From contig CAZGYE010000004.1 in assembly GCA_964530165.1 (NCBI GenBank), positions 1 through 52,950 on the forward strand: a DNA stretch of 52,950 nt. The letters run 5' to 3'. The DNA is from CAZGYE01 sp964530165 (GTDB taxonomy: Bacteria > Planctomycetota > Planctomycetia > Planctomycetales > Planctomycetaceae). Both the position numbers and the translations under genes were made by a program. The notes beneath the pieces are model-generated. The model saw only the letters and a program-made list of their open reading frames with translations. It was not told the DNA's origin and ran no database searches. Below, piece by piece: positions 6,966 through 17,500 of this stretch (the stretch's first letter is position 1; each line of letters starts with the position of its first letter).

Positions 6966-8882
6966 ATGGCGGTTGAGGGCGAAAAGGTGATCGGAATCGA
7001 TTTGGGGACCACGAACTCGGTCGTCTCGGTCATGGAAGGAGGCGAGTCGAAGGTGATCGCCAACCTGGAAGGCAACCGAATTACGCCAAGCGTGGTCGCT
7101 TTCACCGACAAAGGTGAGACGCTGGTGGGAGAACCGGCCAAACGTCAAGCCGTGACCAATCCGCACAACACAGTCTACTCGATCAAGCGGTTTATGGGAC
7201 GCCGTCACAACGAAGTCCAGTCCGAAGAGAAGATCGTTCCCTACGCGGTGGTCGGCGGCCCGAGCGATTATGTGAAGGTCAAAGCCGGCGACAAAGAGTA
7301 CACACCGCCGGAGATCTCCGCGCTGATTCTGCGGAAGTTGAAAGAGGCCGCCGAAAGCTACCTCGGCCACAAGATCAACAAGGCGGTGATCACCGTGCCG
7401 GCCTACTTCAACGATGCCCAGCGACAAGCGACCAAAGACGCCGGTCAGATTGCCGGTTTGGAGGTCGCCCGCATCATCAACGAGCCGACGGCGGCGGCGC
7501 TGGCGTATGGTCTGGAAAAGAAGAAGGACGAGAAGATCGTCGTCTTCGACTTCGGTGGCGGAACGTTCGACGTTTCGATCCTCGAAGTCGGTGACGAGCT
7601 GGTCGAAGTCTTGAGCACCAACGGAGACACTCACCTGGGAGGCGACGATTTTGACGAAGAGCTGATCAACTACGTCGCCGACCGGTTCCAGTCGGAACAG
7701 GGCATCGATCTGCGGCAGGATGCCATGGCGCTACAGCGGCTGCGAGAAGCCGCAGAGAAGGCGAAGAAGGAGTTGTCGACCTCGCAAACGACTGACATCA
7801 ACCTGCCGTTCATCACTGCCGACAGCAGCGGCGCCAAACACCTGCAGATCAATGTGACCCGCGCCGATTTCGAAAAGCTGATCGATCCGCTGGTCGAACG
7901 TTGTCGTGAGCCGATCCGCAACGCGTTGAAAGACGCCAAGCTGGAGCCTTCCGAGATCGACGAAATTGTGCTCGTGGGAGGGTCGACGCGCGTGCCGAAG
8001 GTCCAGGAGTTCGTCAAGCAGATGTTCGGCAAAGAGCCGCACAAGGGCGTTAATCCTGACGAGGTGGTCTCGGTCGGCGCCGCCATCCAGGGTGGAATCC
8101 TCTCCGGTGACGTCAAAGACGTCGTGCTGCTCGACGTGACGCCCCTCTCCTTGGGAATCGAAACCGAAGGGGGCGTCATGACGGTGCTCGTCGAGCGGAA
8201 CACAACCATTCCGGCAACCAAGAAGGAAATCTTTTCGACCGCGGCCGACAACCAAACCGCCGTGACCGTCCGTGTTTTCCAGGGCGAACGGCAGATGGCC
8301 AACTACAATCGGCTGCTCGGTCAATTCAATCTGGAGGGCATTCCGCCGGCGCCGCGCGGGCTGCCGCAAATCGAGGTCGCCTTCGACATCGACGTCAACG
8401 GCATCTTGAACGTCTCGGCCAAGGACAAAGCGACCGGAAAGGAGCAGTCGGTCCGCATTGAAGAGTCGAGCGGACTTTCCGATTCCGAAATCGAAAGCAT
8501 GCAAAAAGACGCCGAAGCACACGCCGAGGAGGACAAAAAACGCCGAGAATTGGCCGAGGCCCAGAACAACGCCTCGCGGTTGGTCTACGAAACCCAAAAG
8601 CTGATGAAGGAACATGCCGACAAGCTGGACGACGCGTCCAAATCAGCAATCGAGTCGTCAATCTCCAAGGTGAACGAGGCGACCAAGGGCGAGGACGTTG
8701 CGGCGATCAACAGTGCCGTCGAGGAGCTGACCCAGGCCACGCATGCCCTCTCGAAGCACATGTACGAGACTGCGGCCCAGGCGGCTCCGGATGCCACTGG
8801 TGGCGGCTCGCCACAGGAGGCTCCCGCGAGCGCGTCTGCCGACGAGGACGTGATCGACGCGGAGTTTGAGAAAAAGGAATAA
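6966..8882 (+). CDS. dnaK: Chaperone Hsp70 (DnaK)
   Basis: 638 residues, normal for DnaK. The nucleotide-binding domain carries GIDLGTTNSVVSV at the N-terminus, NEPTAAALAYG, the second phosphate motif VFDFGGGTFDVS and the adenosine motif GGSTRVPKV. The substrate-binding domain starts at LLDVTPLSLGIETEGG. The C-terminus DEDVIDAEFEKKE is the conserved acidic tail. The ATG at 6966 was chosen because MAVEGEKVIGIDLG is the usual N-terminus and GAGGAGA (6953-6959) sits just upstream. An in-frame extension to 6888 would overlap the sigma-54 promoter. The stop overlaps the clpB start by one base (TAATG), so the two are translationally coupled. It refolds proteins in the cytoplasm with DnaJ/GrpE and feeds aggregates to ClpB. 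Confidence 0.98.
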   Translation: MAVEGEKVIGIDLGTTNSVVSVMEGGESKVIANLEGNRITPSVVAFTDKGETLVGEPAKRQAVTNPHNTVYSIKRFMGRRHNEVQSEEKIVPYAVVGGPSDYVKVKAGDKEYTPPEISALILRKLKEAAESYLGHKINKAVITVPAYFNDAQRQATKDAGQIAGLEVARIINEPTAAALAYGLEKKKDEKIVVFDFGGGTFDVSILEVGDELVEVLSTNGDTHLGGDDFDEELINYVADRFQSEQGIDLRQDAMALQRLREAAEKAKKELSTSQTTDINLPFITADSSGAKHLQINVTRADFEKLIDPLVERCREPIRNALKDAKLEPSEIDEIVLVGGSTRVPKVQEFVKQMFGKEPHKGVNPDEVVSVGAAIQGGILSGDVKDVVLLDVTPLSLGIETEGGVMTVLVERNTTIPATKKEIFSTAADNQTAVTVRVFQGERQMANYNRLLGQFNLEGIPPAPRGLPQIEVAFDIDVNGILNVSAKDKATGKEQSVRIEESSGLSDSEIESMQKDAEAHAEEDKKRRELAEAQNNASRLVYETQKLMKEHADKLDDASKSAIESSISKVNEATKGEDVAAINSAVEELTQATHALSKHMYETAAQAAPDATGGGSPQEAPASASADEDVIDAEFEKKE

Positions 8883-11536
8883 TGGCCTTCCGATTCGACA
8901 AATTGACCGTCAAAGCCCAGGAGGCCGTGCAAGCGGCCCAGCACCTGGCGGCCGATCGCAGCCACCAGCAGTTGTTGCCGTTGCATCTTCTCAAGGCCCT
9001 TCTGGACGAACAGCAGGGCGTCGTGCACCCGCTGCTGGAGAAGATCGGCGCGAACGTCGGTCAACTGCATGCGATGCTCGACAGCGAGCTCGATCGGCTG
9101 CCGAAGGTTTCCGGCGCCGGATTCCAGGTGGCGCTCAGCCCGGTCGCCATGCAGGTGTTCGACAAAGCGCAGGAACGGGCCGAGTCGATGAAAGATGCCT
9201 TCGTTTCGACCGAGCATTTGCTCTTGGCACTGACACAAGTGGACGACCAGGCCGGCCGGCTGCTCGAACTGAACGGCGTCGAGGAATCGGACGTTCTCCA
9301 CGCGCTCAAGGCGGTTCGCGGCGGACAGCAAGTCGTCGATCAGAACCCGGAGGACAAGTACCAGGCGCTGGAGCGCTACGGCCGCGATTTGGTTGAGTTG
9401 GCCCGGCAGGGCAAGATCGACCCAGTCATCGGCCGCGACGCCGAAATCCGCCGGGTCATCCAGGTCCTTTCGCGGCGTCGGAAGAACAATCCGGTGCTTG
9501 TCGGCGAGCCGGGGGTCGGCAAGACGGCCATTGTCGAGGGCTTGGCGCAGCGGATCGTGTTGGGCGACGTTCCACAGACCCTCAAAGACAAGCGAGTCGT
9601 TGCTCTCGACATGGGAGCGTTGATTGCCGGGGCAAAGTATCGCGGCGAATTCGAAGACCGGTTGAAAGCGGTCCTCCGCGAGGTGACCGAGTCGGACGGG
9701 CGGGTGATTCTATTCATCGACGAGCTGCACACGGTCGTCGGCGCCGGTGCGGCCGAAGGGGCCATGGACGCCTCGAACCTGCTGAAACCCGCCCTGGCCC
9801 GCGGCGACCTGCACTGCGTCGGGGCCACCACGCTGGACGAGTATCGCAAACACGTCGAGAAGGACCCGGCCTTGGAACGCCGTTTCCAGCCGGTGCTGGT
9901 TCAAGAACCGAACGTCGAGGACACCATCTCTATTCTGCGGGGATTGAAGGAGCGGTACGAAGGGCATCACAACATCAAAATCAAGGACTCCGCTTTGGAG
10001 AGTGCCGCCAGGCTGTCGGATCGTTACATCGCCGATCGTTTTCTGCCCGACAAGGCAATCGACCTCGTCGACGAGGCAGCGAGTCGGATTGCCATGGAGC
10101 TCAACAGCGTTCCGACCGAGATCGACGAGGTCCAGCGCCGCATCACTCGTTTGGAACTCGCGGCGCGGCAGCTCGCCGACGAGAAGGAGCAACACGCCGA
10201 AAAGCAGGTTGCCGAAATCCACTCGGAGATGGACGAGCTCCATCAGCATCTCGCCAGCCTCAAGGAACAGTGGGAAGGCGAGAAACTCGGGCTCGGAGAC
10301 GTGCAAAACGTGCACCAGCAGTTGGAGCAGGTCGAGCTGGATTTCAACCAGCTCGACGCGGCAATCCGTGCGAAACAGGCCAGTGGAGAGCCCGTGGAAG
10401 GGGACTTTCAGCGACTGTTCGAACTGGACAAACGAAGAAAAGAACTTCGCAACCGACTGGAACGCGAAGAACACGGGCCAGCAACGGAAACTGACCAGAG
10501 GCCCCGTCTGTTACGCCAAGAAGTCGGCCCGGAGGAGATTGCTGAAGTCGTCAGTAGCTGGACCGGCATTCCCGTCTCGCGGATGCTCGCCGGGGAACGC
10601 GAAAAACTGCTGCGGATGGAAACCGAAATCCACAAGCGGATGGTCGATCAGCGGGAAGCGGTCGAGGCGGTCGCGAATGCCGTCCGGCGGTCCCGGTCCG
10701 GCCTGCAGGACCGCAACCGGCCGATCGGCTCGTTCATCTTCCTCGGCCCCACCGGCGTCGGTAAGACCGAGCTGTCCAAAGCCTTGGCCGAGTTCCTCTT
10801 CGACGACGAGCGGAACATGGTCCGCATCGACATGAGCGAGTTCATGGAACGCCATTCGGTGGCCCGGCTGATCGGCGCGCCGCCCGGCTACGTCGGCTAC
10901 GAAGAAGGGGGCCGGCTGACCGAAGCGGTCCGCCGCCAGCCCTACTGCGTGCTCCTTCTGGACGAAATTGAGAAGGCCCACCGCGACGTATTCAACGTCC
11001 TGTTGCAGCTTTTAGACGACGGCCGGCTGACAGACAGCCACGGCCGCACCGTCGACTTCACCAACACCATCGTGGTGATGACCTCCAACATCGGCAGCCA
11101 GACTATCATGGACCTGGCCGGCGAGGAGCACGACATCGCGATCCACAACCGCTGCATGGAGGCCCTGCAGCAAGTGTTCCTGCCCGAATTCCTGAACCGC
11201 ATCGACGAAGTGATCGTGTTCCACCCCTTGGGCAAGCCCCAGCTGCGCGAGATCGTCGGCCTGCAGCTCAAACACCTGGCCGGGCAGCTCGAAGAGAACG
11301 GCTACCAGCTGGAAGTCTCCGAAGCGGCCCGCAACCTGATCGCCGAGGAAGGCTACGACCCCGTCTACGGCGCCCGGCCCTTGAAACGCGTCATCCAACA
11401 ACGCCTGCAAAACGCCCTGGCCAACGAAATCCTCTCCGGCGAATACCCCGAAGGCAGCAAAATCACCGTCGATGCCGCCCCCGACGGCTTCATCTTCACC
11501 AACGAACCGGCCGAGGCACGCGCCGAAACCGTGTGA
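8882..11536 (+). CDS. clpB: ATP-dependent disaggregase ClpB
   Basis: 884 residues. A Clp N-terminal repeat domain (1-145) is followed by AAA+ domain 1, with Walker A GEPGVGKTAIVEG (K214) and Walker B VILFIDELHT. The coiled-coil middle domain (about 405-545) is specific to ClpB/Hsp104 and distinguishes it from ClpA and ClpC. AAA+ domain 2 has Walker A GPTGVGKTELSKA (K628) and Walker B VLLLDEIEKAH, and the C-terminal D2-small domain ends with GARPLKRVIQQRLQNALA. The protein is slightly longer than the usual 855-870 residues, the extra residues being in the middle domain near EHGPATETDQRPR. It threads aggregated proteins together with DnaK, the gene immediately upstream. Confidence 0.97.
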   Translation: MAFRFDKLTVKAQEAVQAAQHLAADRSHQQLLPLHLLKALLDEQQGVVHPLLEKIGANVGQLHAMLDSELDRLPKVSGAGFQVALSPVAMQVFDKAQERAESMKDAFVSTEHLLLALTQVDDQAGRLLELNGVEESDVLHALKAVRGGQQVVDQNPEDKYQALERYGRDLVELARQGKIDPVIGRDAEIRRVIQVLSRRRKNNPVLVGEPGVGKTAIVEGLAQRIVLGDVPQTLKDKRVVALDMGALIAGAKYRGEFEDRLKAVLREVTESDGRVILFIDELHTVVGAGAAEGAMDASNLLKPALARGDLHCVGATTLDEYRKHVEKDPALERRFQPVLVQEPNVEDTISILRGLKERYEGHHNIKIKDSALESAARLSDRYIADRFLPDKAIDLVDEAASRIAMELNSVPTEIDEVQRRITRLELAARQLADEKEQHAEKQVAEIHSEMDELHQHLASLKEQWEGEKLGLGDVQNVHQQLEQVELDFNQLDAAIRAKQASGEPVEGDFQRLFELDKRRKELRNRLEREEHGPATETDQRPRLLRQEVGPEEIAEVVSSWTGIPVSRMLAGEREKLLRMETEIHKRMVDQREAVEAVANAVRRSRSGLQDRNRPIGSFIFLGPTGVGKTELSKALAEFLFDDERNMVRIDMSEFMERHSVARLIGAPPGYVGYEEGGRLTEAVRRQPYCVLLLDEIEKAHRDVFNVLLQLLDDGRLTDSHGRTVDFTNTIVVMTSNIGSQTIMDLAGEEHDIAIHNRCMEALQQVFLPEFLNRIDEVIVFHPLGKPQLREIVGLQLKHLAGQLEENGYQLEVSEAARNLIAEEGYDPVYGARPLKRVIQQRLQNALANEILSGEYPEGSKITVDAAPDGFIFTNEPAEARAETV

Positions 11537-11596
11537 GGAGCGGTTTCAATGAGGTCCTGTCCCGTTACCGACTCCGGTATCTCGCTTCGAATACGT

Positions 11597-11680
11597 GACA
11601 CGGCTCGCGAGCGAGCCGGCTAAATGGTGGTGGGGAGATGTCTTGTGGTAATATTTAGCCGGCCCGCTTGCGGGCCGTGT
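11597..11680. repeat. REP pair (BIME-like), copy 1, upstream of RAYT
   Basis: An 84-bp element made of two inverted REP units. The left unit has the hairpin GGCTCGCGAGCGAGCC followed by GGCTAAAT. The right unit, ATTTAGCC plus the hairpin GGCCCGCTTGCGGGCC, is its imperfect reverse complement. It is repeated in direct orientation at 12279-12362 with four differences. Confidence 0.9.
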
Positions 11681-11704
11681 TTGTTCTGACAGGGTTGCCA
11701 CGCG

Positions 11705-12280
11705 ATGGTGCTTGCGTATCACTGCATCTTCGGAACGTACGGGTTTTGGTTGCCGACAGATCCGCGGGGTTCGTGGTCGGATCATGTGGCGCGTTGGGAT
11801 CTGTTCCAGTTTGGGCCGCCGAAGATGGTGCAAACGCGGCAATCAGTGGCGCACGCGGAACATGACCGCGAATTGCGGAATGCCGCGAAACGGGCGCTGA
11901 AGTATCCGCCGGTGTCGTTCACAGGGGAGCAGGCATTGGCGGTTGGCCGTGCGTTTCAAAAAGCCAGCGATGAGGGACAGGATGTCTTCCACGCATGCTC
12001 GGTGTTGCCGGAGCACGTGCATCTCGTCATCGGACGGCATGAGCGGCCGATACGCACAATCGTCGGCCATCTGAAGTCGACGGCCACGCGGGCGGTGCGT
12101 CAGCATTCGACATGGCCGGCTGACAAACGGCCGGTGTGGGGAGAAGGTGGGTGAAACGTGTTCTTGAATTCCGACCAAGATGTTCGGCGGGCGATTCGAT
12201 ATGTGGAGGAGAACCCAGTGAAACAAGGCAAGCGGCGGCAGTTCTGGTCGTTTGTGGTGCCGTTTCCGGGTATCCGGTGA
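11705..12280 (+). pseudogene. REP-associated tyrosine transposase (RAYT), nonsense-interrupted
   Basis: A 191-codon frame of the Y1/IS200-like RAYT family. It has an N-terminal YHCIFGTYGFWLPTDPRGSW, the HUH motif H104-V-H106 in LPEHVHLVIG, and the conserved RAIRYVEENPVKQGKRRQFW near the end. A TGA at 12152-12154 (codon 150) interrupts the frame exactly where relatives usually have Trp (GxGGW-VFLN). One G-to-A change (TGG to TGA) explains it, and the remainder stays open to 12280. The natural stop overlaps the downstream REP copy. Both flanks carry direct REP pairs, the usual organisation of a RAYT with its own substrates. Unless TGA is read through, the protein loses the last motif and is inactive. 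Confidence 0.85.
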
Positions 12281-12362
12281 CACGGCTCGCGAGCGAGCCG
12301 GCTAAATGGTGGTGGGGAGATGTTTTGTGATCGTATTTAGCCGGCCCGCTTGCGGGCCGTGT
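12279..12362. repeat. REP pair (BIME-like), copy 2, downstream of RAYT
   Basis: A direct repeat of 11597-11680 with 80 of 84 bases identical. It overlaps the last two bases of the RAYT stop codon. Confidence 0.9.
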
Positions 12363-12393
12363 CTCTATGCGATCTCAACGACTGGTTGCTCGC

Positions 12394-12567
12394 CTAGTCC
12401 TGTTCGTCTTCGAGCTGGGCGAACGGGCTGATCTTGCGCGCCTTGGCCACAATGGCGGCCTTTTCGCCCTCCTTCTTGGACTGGGCGTATTTGGTCCGCA
12501 GCTTTTTCAGTTTGGTCCGGCGGGAGCGGCGGCGGGCGATCTCCCGAGTGCGTTCGACACGTCCCAT
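12394..12567 (-). CDS. Small basic DUF6800-like planctomycete protein
   Basis: 57 residues starting MGRVERTREIARRRSRR and ending FAQLEDEQD. The first half is strongly basic (RRRSRRTKLKKLRTKYAQ), the centre is Lys-rich and the end acidic, which resembles a nucleic-acid- or ribosome-binding small protein. The pattern matches a family found in planctomycetes that I recall as DUF6800, with no known function. The ATG at 12567 was chosen over the longer upstream frame because AAAGAGGAAA lies about ten bases before it. It stands alone, transcribed toward the REP pair. Confidence 0.7.
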   Translation of the reverse strand: MGRVERTREIARRRSRRTKLKKLRTKYAQSKKEGEKAAIVAKARKISPFAQLEDEQD

Positions 12568-12811
12568 TGTTCGGCGGTTTCCTCTTTCTCGAAAATGATC
12601 GCGAGGCGTCAGTGACCGGCCCCCGGTGCGCGACCCTACTGGGTTCCTTTGTATCAAGCTCTTGGCGACCGGTCAACCGGCAGATGGGAACGTCCGTTCG
12701 GGATTTCGGGACGCTCGGCGTTTCTTCGGGTGTGACCTTGCGAGTATGATGAGCGGTGGAGCAAACAGTGTCCGGGCCCCACTGATCTGCAAAGCAACAA
12801 TCCTCAGACCC

Positions 12812-14476
12812 ATGACCGAACCGTACCAAGAAATTGTCGAGTCGCTCAGGCAGGCTTTTCCGAAGCCAGTCTCCGACCGGATGCACGACGCCTATTTTGT
12901 GTTTTCGTTCCTGCGTGTCCTGGATCAGGTCGATGCGATGAAGTCGCTGGCGCCGATTCTGGGCAAGCCGGAGGCGCTCGATTACGAAGCGGCCCGGCAG
13001 CGGCGGATCGGCGACGATCCCAGCACGCTGGAACAGGTCTCCGCCGAACTGGTCGAGTACCTATCGGGGATGTTCATCTGGGGGCATCCCCGTTCGCAGA
13101 TCAACGTGGTCCCCTCGCCGACGATTCCGAGCATCATTGGCGGTCTGTTGCCCTCCCTCTACAACCCGAACCTTTGCAGCGACGAATCGTCCCGCCGGGT
13201 GGCCGTGGCCGAGGTGGAAGCGATCGCCATGTCGGCCGATCTGGTCGGCTACGATTCGGACCGGGCCGGCGGGCTATTCACCTTCGGCGGGACCGGGACG
13301 TTGTTGTATGGGGTGAAGACCGGGCTGGAGAAGGCCTGCCCAGGTACGGTCCGTTCCGGTTTGCGCGAGCCGGCGGTGATTTTCTGTTCCGAACAGGCAC
13401 ACTATGCGTGTAGGAGTGTCGCCGGTTGGCTCGGATTGGGCGAGGACAACGTCATCCGCGTGCCGACGACGCCCGAAAACGAAATCCGTCCTTGTCTGCT
13501 CCAATCGCATCTGCATGATGTTCTGGGGGAAGGCCGCCGGGTTGCCGCCATTGTTGCCACCATGGGAACAACCGATGCCTTCGGGCTGGACGATCTGGAG
13601 GCAATCCGCGAGATCCGCGATGCGGCCGTCGAGCGGTTCGACCTGGATTACACGCCACACATCCACGCCGATGCCGTCATCGGCTGGGCGTGGAGCGTTT
13701 TCAACGATTACGACTTCGAGTCCAACCCGTTGGGATTCCGACACCGCACCGTTCGCGCGCTGGCGGGGACCGCCCGTCGCATCCGGCATCTCGGTTTGTC
13801 GGACTCGCTGGGCATCGACTTCCACAAGACCGGGTTTGCGCCCTACATTTCCAGCGCGTTTCTGACCTGCGACGCGGATGACTTGCAATTGATCTCGCGG
13901 CGGCCTGAAGCAACGCCTTACCTGTTTCAATCGGGACAACATCATCCCGGCAAATACACTTTGGAGACGACACGCAGCGGCGGCGGTCCGATGTCGGCGT
14001 TGGCCAACCTGCGCTTGTTTGGAAAGAACGGCCTGCGGTCGCTGTTGGGACATCTGGTCGCGATGGCCGAGGTGTTCCGCGAGCACCTGGAAGCCCATGC
14101 CAGCACGACAGCGCTCAACGGGGGCAATTTCGGGCCGGTCACGCTGTTCCGCGTCTATCCGGACGGTGTCGACACATTCAACGTTCCCCAGCAAGAGCAA
14201 AGCGACCCCCTCTACCGCGAGTTGCTGCTTGCCCACAACGAGTACAACCGCCGCATCTTCGAGCGGATCCACGCCGAGGCTCTCAAGGGCCAAGGCGTGA
14301 TTGTCTCGCTGACCGATTGCTACCGCGAGACCGATTACGGCGAGCCGATCGTCGCGCTGAAGTCGTACATTATGAGCCCGTTCACGGAAGAGAGACACGT
14401 CGATCGGGTGCTGGAGTCGATCTGGGAAGCGCGAGAGTTTCTGGCCCGTCAATCGCCGCCGACCTCGGAGTCGTGA
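12812..14476 (+). CDS. PLP-dependent group II-like decarboxylase
   Basis: 554 residues. The fold-type I pyridoxal-phosphate core shows the Schiff-base lysine K339 in GIDFHKTGFAPY and the cofactor Asp in HIHADAVIGWAW. Other conserved pieces are FTFGGTGTLLYGVKTGLEKA (glycine-rich phosphate region) and TTRSGGGPMSALANL. This places it in the aromatic-L-amino-acid/glutamate decarboxylase family, which releases CO2 from an amino acid. The substrate is not evident. The ATG at 12812 starts MTEPYQEIVESLRQ, and the longer frame from 12626 adds a low-complexity leader without a clear ribosome site. The 244 bases between it and the divergent small-protein gene hold no other gene and presumably both promoters. 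It converges on the quinoprotein gene with a 24-base gap. Confidence 0.85.
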   Translation: MTEPYQEIVESLRQAFPKPVSDRMHDAYFVFSFLRVLDQVDAMKSLAPILGKPEALDYEAARQRRIGDDPSTLEQVSAELVEYLSGMFIWGHPRSQINVVPSPTIPSIIGGLLPSLYNPNLCSDESSRRVAVAEVEAIAMSADLVGYDSDRAGGLFTFGGTGTLLYGVKTGLEKACPGTVRSGLREPAVIFCSEQAHYACRSVAGWLGLGEDNVIRVPTTPENEIRPCLLQSHLHDVLGEGRRVAAIVATMGTTDAFGLDDLEAIREIRDAAVERFDLDYTPHIHADAVIGWAWSVFNDYDFESNPLGFRHRTVRALAGTARRIRHLGLSDSLGIDFHKTGFAPYISSAFLTCDADDLQLISRRPEATPYLFQSGQHHPGKYTLETTRSGGGPMSALANLRLFGKNGLRSLLGHLVAMAEVFREHLEAHASTTALNGGNFGPVTLFRVYPDGVDTFNVPQQEQSDPLYRELLLAHNEYNRRIFERIHAEALKGQGVIVSLTDCYRETDYGEPIVALKSYIMSPFTEERHVDRVLESIWEAREFLARQSPPTSES

Positions 14477-14500
14477 TTCGACTCGGTGGCGAAAGTTCTC

Positions 14501-17500
14501 TCACAACGGTCCCTGGTCCGGCAGCAAGCATTGGCGCGGACGATCGAAGTCCAGCCGAATTTGAGTCTGCAGACCGGTCAGTTCGAGCCGGCCGAGGTCC
14601 CGCTCGTACCAGAGCTGCAGGATGCGATCGGGAAAGATGTTCTCCTTGATTCCCATCGTCTGGCCGGTCTGTGCGTCGATGACTTCCACCAACAGCGACT
14701 GTTGGTTCCGTTTTCGAGGGTCCCGGTAGCTTTGTCGGCTCACGGTGATCAGAAACGGCAAACGAAAATGCGGCATCTGGATGACGGAGCGTTGCGGGAA
14801 CGCACGCTTCCAGAGCATTTTGCCGCTCTTGCGATCAACGGCATACACGTCGCCCCGAACGCGCGCGGCCGGTAGATACGTCTGGTTGTCGTAGTAGTTG
14901 TATTTTGGCGATTGAGGAACGGTGACGGGACGCTGAAGATTGATGTAGTACCGGGCGTGATCGCGGAACACCCACATCAAATTGGCGTTGGCCAGTTCGG
15001 CCGGCTCCATCCGCAGTTCCAGGCGCGTGGCGGCGGTCTTGCCGTCGAGGATCCTGATGCGGCCCGGTTTCAGGATGACGGCTAACTGCTCGTTGTCGGG
15101 AGTGGCCGCCGTGAAGATCTGGCCGTCCCGCGGCTCGTAAAGCGGTTCGTCAAGCACGATGTGGTCTTCCAACGGATCCCAACAACGCAGACGCTTCTCC
15201 ACCGTCGACGTGTGAACGTAAAACAGCTTTCGTCCGAACGCGTAGCGCGGCCGGCGCGAGTCGATGTCAAGTTTTCCGTGCCGCAGTCGTTCGCCGGTTG
15301 CGGTTCGATAGACCGTGTACGTCGTGTGGTCGGACGAGACGACCACCAGCACTTCCTCGTCGCCGAAGAGCCCAATGCTTCGATCGCTGTTCAATCCGCT
15401 GTGGGGATCGAGATCTGTTCGCTGCCAGAGAATTCGGCCGCTGGCCGGATCGACGACCACCAGGTACGACCTGGCCTGAAAGGTGCAAAACGACGGGCCG
15501 GCCGGTCCGACGCGCATCACATCCTGTTGTTGAGGGCGCTTTTCTGGGACACTCGACCAGAAAGGCTCTTCCTCGTCGCGTTCCAGCAGTGAGATCCCGT
15601 TCATCGCGGCGGGGCTGCCCAGCGGGAAGAAGTGTCCGACGTATGCCTTGCGCGAATACGACGGGTTTGAGTTCCGCTTTGGAATGGAAATGCTGCCGAC
15701 GAGCACTCCCGAATGTCTGTCGACGACGGCCAGTTTGCCCGAACTGCTCGTGCCCTGATACAGCAATTGGAACGGGCTGCAGAGCGGCGAGGAAAATCGG
15801 CCGCGATTTCGTTGGTACGACTCTTGCAGTTTGGGATCAGTGTGAGTCCAACGTTGTTCGGAAATGTTGACGCGGGAAACCTGCCAGCGGGGCGGCTTCG
15901 TCCGCTGGTACGCTGCTGCGGTCAATCGCTCCGAGGGAAACTCGGCGACGTACTGGCGTCCGGTTCTGCCGTCGCTGAGCTTGACGTCGCCATACTGTTC
16001 CTCCAACTCCAAGAGCAGACCGGCCGCTTCCTGATGCAGTCCGAGCCGATCCCACAAGCAGAGCAGCCGCTCCGTCGCGGCCGCGGCCGTGTGTTGATCG
16101 CCGCACCTGCGGTTTTCCAACAGCAGCAATTCGGCTTGTTGGAAACGGCCACGGTCGATCAGACGTTGCGCTAATTCCATGCGGACTGCGAGGGCCTGTG
16201 GCCAGCGGGCATAAACCGCCAGAAACTGTTCCAGCCGGCCAATCCTGCCCGACACCAGCGCTGCCTGCTGCGCGACGTCGACTTGCGTGCTGATACTTCT
16301 GAGTTCGGCGTCGCCGAACTGGTCCCGTACCCGGCCAATCACGCTGGGAACCCAACTTGCCGCCGAAACCAGACGTGCCGAATCGCCGGCCATCGGCAAC
16401 GGCGACTTCAAATCAAGCTCGGCAAATTCGCTCGTCGATTCCAGAATACCCTGGAAGTCGCGGTGACGCATCTGAGATTCCGCCCGCAGAATGAGATACC
16501 GGCCTCGTTCCGGCGGCGTCTTGGCGTACCGATCCAACTGCTCGAAGATCGCCCGTTCATCCTCGCCCTGGGAGCGCAGTTCGAGGTAAAGCAGTTCGCG
16601 CATGAACGTCTCTGCACGTCGTCGCTGCTCGTCGGCCATCGTCAAGGCCAGTGCAGCGGTCAAATGCGACTTCGCCGGAGCGAGATCCTCCAACGTCAGT
16701 TCCAACTCCGAAGCCAGCAACAGGTCCTTGATCGACGCCGGATCGCTCGCCAGCCGGTCCCGGACTTGCGCGAGCAATTGATCTGCTTGCGGCAGAGCCG
16801 TGATCTGCCCGAGTCCGGCCGAGATAATCATGCTGCCGGCGGCGGCCAGGTTGCCCAGACGCGAAACGGCCTCCGGATTGCCGTTGGCGCGAACCAGACT
16901 AAAACCGGCCTCTCGACCGGTGGACAAATCCAGCGTCGCGATGCGGCCTTCTTCCAACGGCAGCAGGTATTTTGTGCCGATCTGAATGCCTCGCCCTGCC
17001 GGCATGCCGAGATTTGCCGACCACTGCTCTTCGCCCGTGGAAAGAGACAACCCGCGGCAATGCTGACCGCCGACAATCATCACAGCCTCGTCGGTTACCG
17101 CGGCGACGTACTCGTCACCTGCGCCGGAGTGACCCGTGACGAGCGGGTTCTCGCGTTCCGCTTTCCAGATTTGCCGCCCCGTGAAAAGATCGACGCAATG
17201 AATGAACTTCGAGTGGCGGGGCATGTAGACAATCTTGCGGTTTCGGATCTGCGGCAGATTGGGAAACCCCGGATGCCCGTACGAGTACCTCGCCAGATAC
17301 GGGGACCGGCCCAGCGCCGTAGGCGGCTCGTCGCCACAATAGTGCGCCCACAGCAGCGAACCGGTCAACGCGTCTACTCCAACCAGCATCCCCAATTGCG
17401 TTGGACAGACAACCACACCGTCGGCAAAGGTGGGCGAGCAGGACAATGGGTATCGCCCGGTGTCAACGTCGATCGGCAACCCGACAAAACCGATGCCTTG

